Origin: JAHIQC01 sp964565645
GTDB taxonomy: Bacteria > Actinomycetota > Coriobacteriia > Anaerosomatales > JAHIQC01
DNA length: 52,661 bases
Direction: 5' to 3'
Assembly (NCBI GenBank): GCA_964565645.1
Contig: CAZMFQ010000014.1
Coordinates: 1 to 52,661, forward strand
Shown piece after piece: positions 42,543-51,796 of this stretch. Below the pieces are notes generated by a model that saw only the letters and a program-made list of their open reading frames with translations, did not search any database and was not told the DNA's origin. Positions within the stretch are counted from its first letter, which is position 1, and every line of letters starts with the position of its first letter. The position numbers and the translations under genes were made by a program.

Positions 42543-43277
42543 ATGCCTGATCCTCACGACACCCGCGCGCATACCCGCACCGCGCGCTTCATCCGCGGTG
42601 TGCGTCTCGGTGTGCCCATCTTCCTGGGGTACATGCCGGTGGGCGTCGCGTTCGGGGTGATCGCGGTGAGCCTTGGCTTCTCCCCCCTGCAGGCGTGTAC
42701 CTGCTCCGCCACCGCACTCGCCGGAGCGGGACAGTTCATAGCGTTGTCGGTGATCCGAGCCGGCGAGGGCATCTTCGGAGTGCTCGCCGCCACGACGGTG
42801 GTCAATCTCCGCTACGTACTCTTCGGTGCCACCATCTCACCCTACCTGAGCGCTCTGACACTCCCGCGCCAAGCCGCCCTGGCGTTCTTTCTGACCGACG
42901 AGACGTTCGCCGTCAACGTGAGCGACCATCGATCGGGGACTGCGACGGGCTGGTCCATGCTGGGCGTCGGCGTGGTGGCCTGGACCGGTTGGGTGCTCGG
43001 CACGCTCCTCGGCGCGGTCGCCGCGGGTTGGATAGGCGATCCGACGCGGTGGGGTGTCGACTTCGCCATGCCGGCGATGTTCGTCGCGCTCCTGATAGCG
43101 CTCGCCGAGGACCGTCGACACGTCCTCGCCGGACTGATCGCGGGAGCGATCGCTCTCGCGCTCCCCGCCGCCGCTGCCCTGGGTATCGAGATCCCGAGCT
43201 CATGGTTCATCATCGTCGCCAGCGCGGGTGCGGCGACCGTCGCGACGCTCCTCTTCCCTGCCGAGGAGCCCCGATGA
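42543..43277 (+). CDS. azlC: AzlC family branched-chain amino acid exporter subunit
   Basis: The 244 residues give about six to eight membrane helices. GVPIFLGYMPVGVAFGVIA, TALAGAGQFIALSVI, NLRYVLFGATISPYL and FFLTDETFAVN match AzlC. With the small AzlD partner it exports branched-chain amino acids or azaleucine. Start ATG 42543. Its stop overlaps the azlD start by four bases (ATGA). Confidence 0.92.
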   Translation: MPDPHDTRAHTRTARFIRGVRLGVPIFLGYMPVGVAFGVIAVSLGFSPLQACTCSATALAGAGQFIALSVIRAGEGIFGVLAATTVVNLRYVLFGATISPYLSALTLPRQAALAFFLTDETFAVNVSDHRSGTATGWSMLGVGVVAWTGWVLGTLLGAVAAGWIGDPTRWGVDFAMPAMFVALLIALAEDRRHVLAGLIAGAIALALPAAAALGIEIPSSWFIIVASAGAATVATLLFPAEEPR

Positions 43278-43600
43278 GCGATACGTTCATATGGAGTGTT
43301 GTCGTCGGGATGGCGCTTGCGAACTTCCTTGTGCGCTTCGTCCCGATCGCCGTGGTCTCCCGCATCGATCTTCCGCGCCCGGTGATGCGCTGGCTGTCGT
43401 TCATCCCGGCCTCTGTGATGGGCGCGCTCGTCGCGGGCGAGGTGTTCCGCCCGGGCGGGACATGGTTGCAGCCCATGACGAGTCCCTACGTGTGGGCGGC
43501 CGTGCTGACAGCGGGTGTATACTGGCGGACCCGCAGCTTCCTCGGCGCGACGCTCATCGGCATGCTCGGATTCGTGGCGTTGCGCTCGTTGCTGGGATAG
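43274..43600 (+). CDS. azlD: AzlD family small subunit
   Basis: A 108-residue membrane protein with four predicted helices, beginning at ATG 43274 inside the azlC stop. The motif LVRFVPIAVVSRIDLPRPVMRWLSFIP matches the AzlD N-terminal region, where Arg/Pro-rich turns separate helices. It pairs with AzlC. The overlapping codons ensure equal translation. Confidence 0.9.
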   Translation: MSDTFIWSVVVGMALANFLVRFVPIAVVSRIDLPRPVMRWLSFIPASVMGALVAGEVFRPGGTWLQPMTSPYVWAAVLTAGVYWRTRSFLGATLIGMLGFVALRSLLG

Positions 43601-43641
43601 ACTGACCCGCGAAACCTCACGCACTTCGAAAGGACCCCGTC

Positions 43642-44940
<1,299 letters not shown>

Positions 44941-44948
44941 GTTCGCGC

Positions 44949-45803
44949 TCAGCTCCGGTCGCCCTGGTCGCGCAACGCCCCGCCGACTCCGCGCGGCGTG
45001 AGCCAGACACGCCTCGCGCACGCGTGTCCCAGCCGGCACTCCTCGCATAGTGGGGCCTTGGGACGGCAGGTCTCCCGGCCCACGAGCCATGCCGCGAGGT
45101 CGAGCGTGCCGGGCGCGTTCGGACACACCCGCAGCGCGGCCGCCTCGATCGCCTGTGGCGTGTCCTCGTCCGCGAGCCCGGTGCGCAGGAACACCCGCCG
45201 CACCTGCACGTCGAAGGCCACCTGGCCGCACTCCATGCCCTGAAACGGGATCCCGAAATGGCGGTGCAGGATCTGCACGGCCATGACGGATTTCTTGCGC
45301 CCGATCCCGTCGAACGACGTCAGACGTTCGGTCACCTCGATGACATGGGAGCCCGGCGGCCAGACGTTGGAGGCGTCGCCGCCGTACTCGGAGAGCAGCC
45401 GTGAAGCGGCGGCGCTGATCCATCGAGGCATCGTGTTCTTGAATCGATGAAGCATCGGCGGCGCCTGGAACGCCGCGAGCACGGCCTCAGGGTCACCCGC
45501 CAGCATGTCGAGGTCCAGGGTGCCCAGACGACGTCGCAGCTCCCACGGCCCGGCCCACGCGCGTTCCGCGGGAATCCCCTGAGTGAACAGGATGCCAAGG
45601 AGCAGGGCGTTCGGATCGTCATGCAGAAGGGCGTCCGCGCGTTCGTCGCCCGTGAACGACGATCCGGTCTGCGCAGCGCCGTCGGCTTCGAGCTCCATAC
45701 CATAGGCGAGAAGCGCACGGCCCACCTCATCGGTGCTCCACGCGTTGGGCTTCTGACCCGAACCCCTTGCGGGGTCCGGCGCCTCGCCGAGGTCTGCGGA
45801 CAT
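44949..45803 (-). CDS. HhH-GPD (endonuclease III-like) DNA glycosylase
   Basis: The 284 residues include the hairpin LTSFDGIGRKKSVMAVQIL (with the Lys used for AP-lyase chemistry) and VAFDVQVRRVFLRTGL (with the Asp). The 4Fe-4S loop near the end is complete (C-X6-C-X2-C-X5-C, CRPKAPLCEECRLGHAC). The N-terminal ~70 residues are extra relative to Nth. It probably removes damaged bases and nicks DNA, but its exact specificity (Nth, MutY or other) is not clear. It starts six bases before the stop of the small protein gene upstream, so they are likely one transcript. Confidence 0.85.
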   Translation of the reverse strand: MSADLGEAPDPARGSGQKPNAWSTDEVGRALLAYGMELEADGAAQTGSSFTGDERADALLHDDPNALLLGILFTQGIPAERAWAGPWELRRRLGTLDLDMLAGDPEAVLAAFQAPPMLHRFKNTMPRWISAAASRLLSEYGGDASNVWPPGSHVIEVTERLTSFDGIGRKKSVMAVQILHRHFGIPFQGMECGQVAFDVQVRRVFLRTGLADEDTPQAIEAAALRVCPNAPGTLDLAAWLVGRETCRPKAPLCEECRLGHACARRVWLTPRGVGGALRDQGDRS

Positions 45804-45809
45804 GCCGAA

Positions 45810-46040
45810 TCAGTAGCGCATCGACTGGTGCTTGATCTTGTGGATCAGGACTTCCCGCTCCTCGGGAGCGTACGCCTCGCCGAACTTGTCGAGGCTCTTG
45901 ATCTGCGCGCCGAGCATGACGCCGTTGGCGATGCGGTGCGCTGCGTACAGGAAGCAGGTGACCGCACTGGCCATGAACAGGTCTCGCACGAGTCCGTACA
46001 ACTCGTCCCACTCGTCGTATGCGGGCATCGGGAACCTCAT
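45810..46040 (-). CDS. Small hydrophobic protein, function unknown
   Basis: A 76-residue protein starting at ATG 46040 behind GGAGG. An acidic N-terminus (MPAYDEWDELYGLV) leads to a hydrophobic helix (LFMASAVTCFLYAAHRIANGV) that may be amphipathic or a single membrane span. A charged helical tail follows with many Lys/His. No family recognised. It precedes the endonuclease III-like gene by six bases. Confidence 0.7.
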   Translation of the reverse strand: MRFPMPAYDEWDELYGLVRDLFMASAVTCFLYAAHRIANGVMLGAQIKSLDKFGEAYAPEEREVLIHKIKHQSMRY

Positions 46041-46151
46041 GGGCCCTCCTCGAAGGATGATCGGATGATCGCGGCGTGTGCCGCGTACACTCAATCTACC
46101 CCGAACGCCCCTCGGCATCGCACATCGTCGTCGAACAGGGCGCAGGCCCCG

Positions 46152-46397
46152 CTACTCGCCCAGCCGAGGACCGTTCTTGAGGAAGAAGCCGCAGAACGTG
46201 CAGACGTCCTTGATGGCGGCGGAGCGATCCACGCTGGGGTCGAAGACCAGTGCAGGATCGGTAGTCAGCTCGTTCTGAGCCCGGTCACACTGCGCGAACG
46301 CGCACTTCGTCGGGCAGTTGTCGTTGAGTTCGTTGGGATGCGGGCACTCGCCCTGCATCTCCTCGTCACATCCGCGCTGTTCCCAGCACTTGGCCAT
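46152..46397 (-). CDS. Small two-CW-type cysteine-rich protein
   Basis: An 81-residue protein starting at ATG 46397 after GGAAGGA. Eight Cys: MAKCWEQRGC, GECPH, NCPTKCAFAQC and a CTFC pair near the end. The CWE...GC pattern resembles proteins named 'two-CW domain' in databases, often sensory or metal-binding, so Fe-S or zinc binding is likely. It is divergent from the FAD-reductase gene (143 bases between starts). Function unknown. Confidence 0.72.
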   Translation of the reverse strand: MAKCWEQRGCDEEMQGECPHPNELNDNCPTKCAFAQCDRAQNELTTDPALVFDPSVDRSAAIKDVCTFCGFFLKNGPRLGE

Positions 46398-46540
46398 GAG
46401 CGTCCTTCCATATGGATTGCCGGTAGAGCCGATGATACTATGACCGGACGCAACGAGGGGTTCCCGATGACCGGCCCTGCCGCCCAGACAGCAGGAATCG
46501 TGCCCCCCGTGCAGTATCGGGTCATCGGGAGGTTCATCCA

Positions 46541-47623
46541 TTGAGTAGCGAATCGCGTCATGACTACACGACCGTCGTCGCCGGGGCCGGCCCGGCGGGC
46601 GTCATGGCCGCCCTCGAGGCGTCCAAGCGCGGGCCCGTCCTGCTTGTCGACTCCGTCTCCCTGCCGCGCGACAAGAGTTGCGGCGGGATGCTCAACGAGT
46701 ACGCGCAGGAGTTCCTGTCCGAGTTCGCCGAGGTGCCCCAGGAGATGGTCCTGGGCCCATCGCATGTGAACTTCCGGTACTGGGACTGGGACCGCGATAT
46801 CAAGAAGCCCACGGAGCTCCGATTCCTCAACGTGGATCGCAGGAGGTTCGATGACTGGCTGGTCTCGCTGCTGCCGGATAACGTCGAGGTCATGGGCTCC
46901 CACGCCGTCACCGGATTCAGCCAGGACGAGCGTGGCGTCGATGTCACGTTGCGGAACGGCTCCGCGGACTCGATCCGCTGCGCAAACCTGATCGGAGCGG
47001 ACGGCGCGCGTTCCGCGGTACGACGCACGCTCGGTGCCGGAAGCATCGCTACCTACATCACGCTCCAGGACTTCGTGAAGCTCGAGGGCGAGTATCCGCC
47101 GTTCTTCGACTGCATCTACATGCGCGGCGTCGGTGACTGCTACGCATACGCCTACATCGTGCCCAAGGGTGATACCGCCATCATCGGCTCCGTGTACTAC
47201 CCCAAGACCAGGCGACCGCACGAGAAGCACGACCAGCAGCTCGACGTGCTGCGCAAGGCGCTGCCGATGCTCGGCGAGAGCCTCAAGCGTGAGGCGAGCG
47301 TCGCCCTGTACGTGCGCGGGACCGGCGACGTGGTGCCGGGCACGGGACGGGTCCTGCTCGCAGGCGAAGCCGGCGGCTTCATGTCGCCGACATCGGGCGA
47401 AGGCATCTCGTATGCCATGAACTCCGGGCTCCTCGCGGGAAGGGCGATCGCGGCGGCATCCGACGGCGAGGCGATGGGTGCCTACACCGCGAGCACGGCG
47501 CACATAGCGGCGAACATCCACCGCAAACTCAAGTGGCTGCCGTTCATGGAGTCCGAGTGGGGCAAGTACCTGGCCGGCTTCGTGCCGACGCCCATCGTGA
47601 GCCGGATAACCAAGGGCTTGTGA
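46541..47623 (+). CDS. FAD-dependent oxidoreductase, geranylgeranyl reductase family
   Basis: The 360 residues have the FAD-binding GAGPAGVMAALEASK at ~14-28, KSCGGMLNEYAQ (family CGG motif) at ~45, RRRFDDWL, LIGADGARSAVRR and GEAGGFMSPTSGEGISYAMNSG (second FAD site). This is the family of isoprenoid and related double-bond reductases, also polyketide hydroxylases. A substrate such as menaquinone or a membrane lipid is possible. Start is TTG 46541, eight bases after GGGAGG; no in-frame ATG or GTG nearby fits better. Confidence 0.88.
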   Translation: MSSESRHDYTTVVAGAGPAGVMAALEASKRGPVLLVDSVSLPRDKSCGGMLNEYAQEFLSEFAEVPQEMVLGPSHVNFRYWDWDRDIKKPTELRFLNVDRRRFDDWLVSLLPDNVEVMGSHAVTGFSQDERGVDVTLRNGSADSIRCANLIGADGARSAVRRTLGAGSIATYITLQDFVKLEGEYPPFFDCIYMRGVGDCYAYAYIVPKGDTAIIGSVYYPKTRRPHEKHDQQLDVLRKALPMLGESLKREASVALYVRGTGDVVPGTGRVLLAGEAGGFMSPTSGEGISYAMNSGLLAGRAIAAASDGEAMGAYTASTAHIAANIHRKLKWLPFMESEWGKYLAGFVPTPIVSRITKGL

Positions 47624-47631
47624 TCCGGCCC

Positions 47632-48198
47632 CTACCCCTCGAAGTTCTCGAATGAGCGACTGGCGGTCACGTCTGACTGCCCCTGGTACTTGCTGCCCAG
47701 GCCCGGGGTTCCGTACGGGCGATCCACCGGGGTCGTCATGTGCGAGAAGGATATCTGCCCGATGGCCATGCCGGGCATGAGCACGATCGGCAGGTTCGCC
47801 ACGTTCGACAACTCCAGTGTCAGGCGCCCGTCCCAACCCGGATCGACATACCCGGCCGTGGAGTGGATGAGCAGCCCCAGACGACCGAGGGAGCTCTTGC
47901 CCTCGAGCCGCGCGACGATGTCGTTGGGCAGGACGATCCGCTCGGTCGTCGTGCCCAGCACGAACTCGCCCGGATGCAGAACGAACGGGTCCTCTGCCGA
48001 GGACTCGACGAGCTCCATCAGACCGTCCTGCTCACGGCTCGGGTCGATGTAGGGGTACCGGGAGTTGCGAAAGACCTGGAACCGCGAGCCTAGGTGCAGA
48101 TCGACGCTGGACGGCTGGATGTCTTCCGGGTCGAGCGGCTCTATGCGGATGCGCCCCTGGAGCAACTGCTCTTTGATGCTGTGGTCTGAGAGAACCAT
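47632..48198 (-). CDS. dcd: dCTP deaminase, possibly bifunctional with dUTPase activity
   Basis: The 188 residues (ATG 48198, AGGGG site) include PSSVDLHLG, ARLEGKSSLGRLGLLIHSTAGYVDPGWDG and TLELSNVANLPIVLMPGMAIGQI. The length and HSTAGYVDPG pattern resemble actinobacterial Dcd proteins that convert dCTP straight to dUMP. It feeds thymidylate synthesis. It stands just downstream of nrdJ, so both serve deoxynucleotide supply. The FAD-reductase gene converges with it (eight-base gap). Confidence 0.94.
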   Translation of the reverse strand: MVLSDHSIKEQLLQGRIRIEPLDPEDIQPSSVDLHLGSRFQVFRNSRYPYIDPSREQDGLMELVESSAEDPFVLHPGEFVLGTTTERIVLPNDIVARLEGKSSLGRLGLLIHSTAGYVDPGWDGRLTLELSNVANLPIVLMPGMAIGQISFSHMTTPVDRPYGTPGLGSKYQGQSDVTASRSFENFEG

Positions 48199-48212
48199 GC
48201 CTTGCCCCTTCT

Positions 48213-48257
48213 CGACGAGACGGCCGCGCCCCGGGGTCCGAGTCGCGGCCGTCGTCG
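48213..48257. terminator. Hairpin between nrdJ and dcd
   Basis: ACGGCCGCG pairs with CGCGGCCGT, with an additional CGACGA/TCGTCG section below a short bulge, around a 15-nt loop. It lies in the 76-base gap between the stop of nrdJ and the start of dcd. No U-run, so termination may be partial. Confidence 0.45.
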
Positions 48258-48274
48258 AATCCTCTAGTCCCGGA

Positions 48275-50554
48275 TCAGGCGCACTTGGAGAACCCGCAGG
48301 CCCTGCAGACCGCGCATCCGCTCTCGTGCTCGAGCGAACCGCCGCACTCCGGGCATGCACCTGACAGATAGTCGAGCTTCTCGCCGGTCTTTGAGACTCC
48401 CTTACCCGCCTCGCCGGTCTCCATGTAGGTGAGTGCGTGCTCCATGACGATGCCGACCGCATCCGCACACGAGAGCACCTTGCCGCCCTCGGTCCAGCTG
48501 GGGCTGGGGCACCGGATCCCGCGAAGGTGCTTCAGGACCGCCTCGGGGTCGACCCCGGCACGCAGCGAGACCGAGATCATGCGAGAGAGCGCCTCGGACT
48601 GGCTCGACGCGCATCCACCCGACTTGCCCATCTGGGTGAACACCTCACACATGCCCTCCTCATCCCAGTTGACGGTGACATAGAGGTTGCCGCACCCGGT
48701 CTGGATCTTCTCGGTACGGCCCTGGGTCACCATGGGGCGGGGCCGCGGCTCGATCTCACCGGGGCGGACGTACTCCTCGGCAGTACCGGACTTGCCGGAC
48801 CTGCCCGTGGTCAGGACCTGGTTGTCCTTGCTGCCGTCGCGATAGATGGTCACGCCCTTGACGCCGAGCTCGTTGGCGAGATCGTAGACGTGGCGAACGT
48901 CTTCGGCCGTGGCCTCGTTGCCGAAGTTCACGGTCTTGGACACCGCGTTGTCGGTGTACTTCTGGAAGGCCGCCTGCATCCGGACGTGCCACTCCGGGGT
49001 GATGTCGTGCGCGGTCACGAAGATCCGCTGGACGTCGGACGGCACCTCGTCGATGTCGTGGACCGAACCGTGGTCCGCGATAAGCGCCATGAGCTCAGTG
49101 GAGTAGAAGCCGCGCTTGACCGCGATCTCCTCGAAGATCGGATTGACCTCGATCAGGCGGTCGTTGTCCATGACCGTGCGAACGTAGCTGACCGCGAACA
49201 GCGGCTCCACGCCGCTGGAACAGTTGGCGATGATCGAGAGGGTACCCGTGGGAGCGATCGTGGTCACGGTGGCGTTGCGCATCGGGCCACCGTCGGGGCT
49301 GTCGTAGACGGAACCCTCCCAGTTCGGGAAGTTGCCGCGCTCCTCGGCGAGCTTGCGAGAAGCCGACTTCGCCTCCGCGTTGATGAAGCCCATGACCTTC
49401 TCGCCGAGCGCGACCGCCTCATCGGAGTCATACGCGATGCCCATCTTGATGAGCATGTCCGCCCAGCCCATGACTCCCAGGCCCACCTTGCGGTTGCCGC
49501 GGGCTAGTTCGTCGATCTTGGCCAACGGATACTCATTGACCTCGATGACGTCGTCGAGGAATCGGATGCCCCTGTGCACCACATCCGCAAGACGGTCCCA
49601 GTCGACCTCGGTGCCGTTCTCGGTGAGCGTGAGCATCCGGGAGAGGTTGACCGACCCAAGGTTGCACGCCTCGTAGGGCAGGAGAGGCTGCTCGCCGCAG
49701 GGATTCGTGGACTCGATCTCGCCGAGCGCGGGCGTCGGGTTGTCCCGGTTCATGCGGTCGATGAAGATGATGCCGGGATCGCCGGTCGCCCAGGCCATCT
49801 GGACGATGAGCTCATAGACCTCGCGCGCATCGAGCTCGCCGGCCGGCTCCTTCGTCCGGGGATTGTAGAGTGCATAGGCACCGCCGGCCTTGACCGCGTC
49901 CATGAACTCCTCGGTGAGTGCGACCGAGATGTTGAAGTTGGCGAAGTCCCCGTCGGCCTTGCACTTGATGAAGGTCAGGATGTCCGGATGGTCGATGCGC
50001 AGCACGCCCATGTTCGCACCGCGTCGCGTGCCGCCCTGCTTGACCGCCTCGGTCGCCTGATTGAAGACGCGCATGAACGACACAGGACCGCTCGAGACCC
50101 CTTGCGTGGAGCGCACCTGGTCGCCGCCGGGGCGCAACCGCGAGAAGGAGAAGCCCGTACCGCCCCCGGACTTGTGGATCAGGGCCGTATCGCGCACGGC
50201 GCCGAAGATCGACTCCATGGTGTCCTCGACGGGAAGCACGAAGCATGCGGACAACTGCTGCAGCTCGCGCCCGGCGTTCATCAGTGTCGGCGAGTTCGGG
50301 AGGAACTCCAAAGACGTCATGAGGTCGTAGAAGTCAGCCGCCACTTCGGCGACCTTCGCTTCGTCGCCCCCGAAAGCGAGCTCCGCGGACGCGATGTTCT
50401 CGGCGACCCGCACGAACATGTCACTCGGCTCTTCGACGGGCTCACCGGCCTCGTCCTTCTTCAGATACCGCTTCTGCAGCACCTTGAGTGAGTTCGGTGA
50501 AAGGATCTCGTCGATGGTACGTGAGTACCCGGTCTTGCGCGCGGCGTCAGGCAT
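48275..50554 (-). CDS. nrdJ: Adenosylcobalamin-dependent (class II) ribonucleoside-diphosphate reductase
   Basis: The 759 residues show the RNR core: LQQLSACFVLPVEDTME (first Cys of the redox pair), KSGGGTGFSFSRLRPGGD, GGTRRGANMGVLRIDHPDI, STNPCGEQPLLPYEACNLGSVNLSRM (radical Cys and second pair Cys), and ATVTTIAPTGTLSIIAN. The C-terminus carries a zinc-like CPECGGSLEHESGCAVCRACG tail with the shuttle Cys. No ATP-cone is obvious and there is no NrdB gene, so it is class II and needs vitamin B12, which works with or without oxygen. Start ATG 50554 behind AGGGGCGGG. A NrdR-box pair lies upstream. Confidence 0.96.
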   Translation of the reverse strand: MPDAARKTGYSRTIDEILSPNSLKVLQKRYLKKDEAGEPVEEPSDMFVRVAENIASAELAFGGDEAKVAEVAADFYDLMTSLEFLPNSPTLMNAGRELQQLSACFVLPVEDTMESIFGAVRDTALIHKSGGGTGFSFSRLRPGGDQVRSTQGVSSGPVSFMRVFNQATEAVKQGGTRRGANMGVLRIDHPDILTFIKCKADGDFANFNISVALTEEFMDAVKAGGAYALYNPRTKEPAGELDAREVYELIVQMAWATGDPGIIFIDRMNRDNPTPALGEIESTNPCGEQPLLPYEACNLGSVNLSRMLTLTENGTEVDWDRLADVVHRGIRFLDDVIEVNEYPLAKIDELARGNRKVGLGVMGWADMLIKMGIAYDSDEAVALGEKVMGFINAEAKSASRKLAEERGNFPNWEGSVYDSPDGGPMRNATVTTIAPTGTLSIIANCSSGVEPLFAVSYVRTVMDNDRLIEVNPIFEEIAVKRGFYSTELMALIADHGSVHDIDEVPSDVQRIFVTAHDITPEWHVRMQAAFQKYTDNAVSKTVNFGNEATAEDVRHVYDLANELGVKGVTIYRDGSKDNQVLTTGRSGKSGTAEEYVRPGEIEPRPRPMVTQGRTEKIQTGCGNLYVTVNWDEEGMCEVFTQMGKSGGCASSQSEALSRMISVSLRAGVDPEAVLKHLRGIRCPSPSWTEGGKVLSCADAVGIVMEHALTYMETGEAGKGVSKTGEKLDYLSGACPECGGSLEHESGCAVCRACGFSKCA

Positions 50555-50595
50555 GCCCGCCCCTCTCTGGTGTTCCCTCGGTTCTTCAGTGCCGA

Positions 50596-50615
50596 ACGGG
50601 CCCGACAGGGCCCGT
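50596..50615. repeat. Perfect hairpin in the nrdJ leader
   Basis: ACGGGCCC/GGGCCCGT with loop GACA, flanked by a CAGTGC repeat on each side. It is 42 bases before the nrdJ start. It might slow translation or terminate early. No cobalamin-riboswitch core is visible. Confidence 0.5.
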
Positions 50616-50625
50616 CAGTGCTCCT

Positions 50626-50641
50626 CCACAATATGTTGCGT
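50626..50641. promoter_or_regulatory. NrdR box 1 upstream of nrdJ
   Basis: CCACAATATGTTGCGT matches the 16-bp NrdR consensus (ACACwATATaTwGTGT) at 13 positions, with the inner CACAATAT and TTG intact. Confidence 0.65.
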
Positions 50642-50646
50642 TCTGC

Positions 50647-50677
50647 ATCTTACCGCATCCCACATATAGTGCGTCAA
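50647..50677 (-). promoter_or_regulatory. Candidate promoter of nrdJ overlapping the NrdR boxes
   Basis: Minus strand TTGACG (50672-50677), 19-base spacer, TAAGAT (50647-50652). The spacer is slightly long. NrdR box 2 covers the spacer next to the -35 and box 1 begins just past the -10, as expected for repression. Confidence 0.45.
50657..50672. promoter_or_regulatory. NrdR box 2 upstream of nrdJ
   Basis: The 16 bases ATCCCACATATAGTGC match the NrdR consensus at about 11 positions. Its start is 31 bases from that of box 1, three helical turns, the usual spacing of NrdR-box pairs. Confidence 0.55.
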
Positions 50678-50783
50678 CGAACACACGACGAACGGTATGG
50701 AACGTCGCGCGAGTGGCTCTGACGACCTACCGAGCGAGCGTCGTCCGCCGAGGAACGGCCCTCACGCACCCCAAGACGCACAA

Positions 50784-50810
50784 GGGCCCGCCCCCGACGG
50801 GAGCGGGCCC
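50784..50810 (-). terminator. Terminator-like hairpin after the Nfu-type gene
   Basis: GGGCCCGC pairs with GCGGGCCC around an 11-nt loop, 22 bases after the stop at 50832; TTGTG follows on the minus strand. The rest of the gap 50555-50831 holds the nrdJ control region. Confidence 0.65.
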
Positions 50811-50831
50811 TCTCGCATGGCACTTCAAACG

Positions 50832-51053
50832 CTAGACCGGCTCGACCCTGACTACCTCGGGCACCTGCTCCTTGAGCACGCGCTCGACGCCATTCGCGAG
50901 AGTGAGCTGAGACATCGGGCATCCTCGGCACGCACCCACGAGCTTGACCTTGACCACGCCGTCGTCGCCGACCTCGACAAGCTCGACATCTCCACCGTCA
51001 GCCTGCAGAGCCGGACGGATGAGATCCAAAGCCGCCTGTACTCTCTCCTCCAT
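50832..51053 (-). CDS. NifU C-terminal-domain (Nfu) Fe-S scaffold protein
   Basis: A 73-residue protein consisting only of the Nfu domain: LIRPALQADGGDVELVEV and the cluster-binding CRGCPMSQLTLANGVERVL (CxxC). It carries and passes on 4Fe-4S clusters, needed here by QueH, FeS membrane proteins and the endonuclease. Start ATG 51053 has AGGAG seven bases upstream; GTG 51059 is an alternative. It is followed by a terminator and preceded by clpS at 147 bases. Confidence 0.93.
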   Translation of the reverse strand: MEERVQAALDLIRPALQADGGDVELVEVGDDGVVKVKLVGACRGCPMSQLTLANGVERVLKEQVPEVVRVEPV

Positions 51054-51199
51054 GCGCACGCTCCTTCTTCATGCCGGTCTTGAACAAGATCGGCGATTCG
51101 TCTCGGATGTGAGGGATGATACCACAATCCTGACCTATTCAGTCGTTTATCAGATGCACGAAACATGCCAAGCGGCAGGGCGCCACCGAACGGCGCGGG

Positions 51200-51484
51200 T
51201 CAGGCGAGTTCGATCGTGGATCCCAATCCCGCTGACCGCAGGCCGTCCCGGTAGAACTCCGCATGCTCCAGCGCGCAGACGATGACCAGGGCGACGCCCG
51301 ATTCGTGGGCCTCGAGCATGATCTCGTGCGCCGCGGTGGCGTCAAGCCGAGGAACCACGCGCAGCAGGGTCCTGACCACGTGGTCCATCGTGTTCTTCTC
51401 ATCGTTGTGCAGCATCACGCGGTATCGAGGAGACAGCGCAGCCGCCTGGCCGGCGCCAGCCTCCCTGTTGTCGGTCACCCGCAT
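51200..51484 (-). CDS. clpS: ATP-dependent Clp protease adaptor ClpS
   Basis: The 94 residues start at ATG 51484 (GGGAGG six bases upstream). The N-terminal tail is flexible, then the conserved YRVMLHNDEKNTMDHVVRTLLRVV gives the N-degron binding region; EAHESGVALVIVCALEHAEFYRDGL is the ClpA/ClpC-binding side. ClpS delivers N-end-rule substrates to the Clp protease. It is the first protein gene downstream of the rrn operon on this strand. Confidence 0.94.
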   Translation of the reverse strand: MRVTDNREAGAGQAAALSPRYRVMLHNDEKNTMDHVVRTLLRVVPRLDATAAHEIMLEAHESGVALVIVCALEHAEFYRDGLRSAGLGSTIELA

Positions 51485-51587
51485 CGCGCACCTCCCGTCG
51501 ATCCTGAAGGGCCCACAAAGGCGAAGAACCCGTCGCCTCATGAGGGAGGATCCAGGTCCGGGTACCACAAGAGCCGTTGGATGCGTT

Positions 51588-51702
51588 CAGCGGCGTCCTA
51601 CTCTCCCACGGACTACACCGCAGTACCATCGGCGCTGGAGGGCTTAACTACCGAGTTCGGAATGGGATCGGGTGTACCCCCTCCGCCATAACCACTGAGC
51701 AC
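51588..51702 (-). rRNA. rrf: 5S ribosomal RNA
   Basis: Read on the minus strand it contains GGTTATGGCGGAGGGGGTAC, CCCGATCCCATTCCGAACTC, GGTAGTTAAGCCCTCCAGCG and the end region GGGAGAGTAGGACGCCGC. Length is about 115 bases; the exact ends are uncertain by a few bases. It lies about 95 bases after the 23S 3' end. Confidence 0.95.
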
Positions 51703-51796
51703 ATCCGACAGCTCTCATCGGAATATATTCACTTGTGAATGCCACATCCAGGGGTGCCTGCACCCTGAATGCTGCATAGCGCGATCACGTCACAGA

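Noticed and set aside
50555..50700. Cobalamin riboswitch in front of nrdJ
   Set aside because: Only isolated GCACTG strings were seen; the leader from the candidate promoter is about 85 bases, too short for the ~200-base riboswitch.
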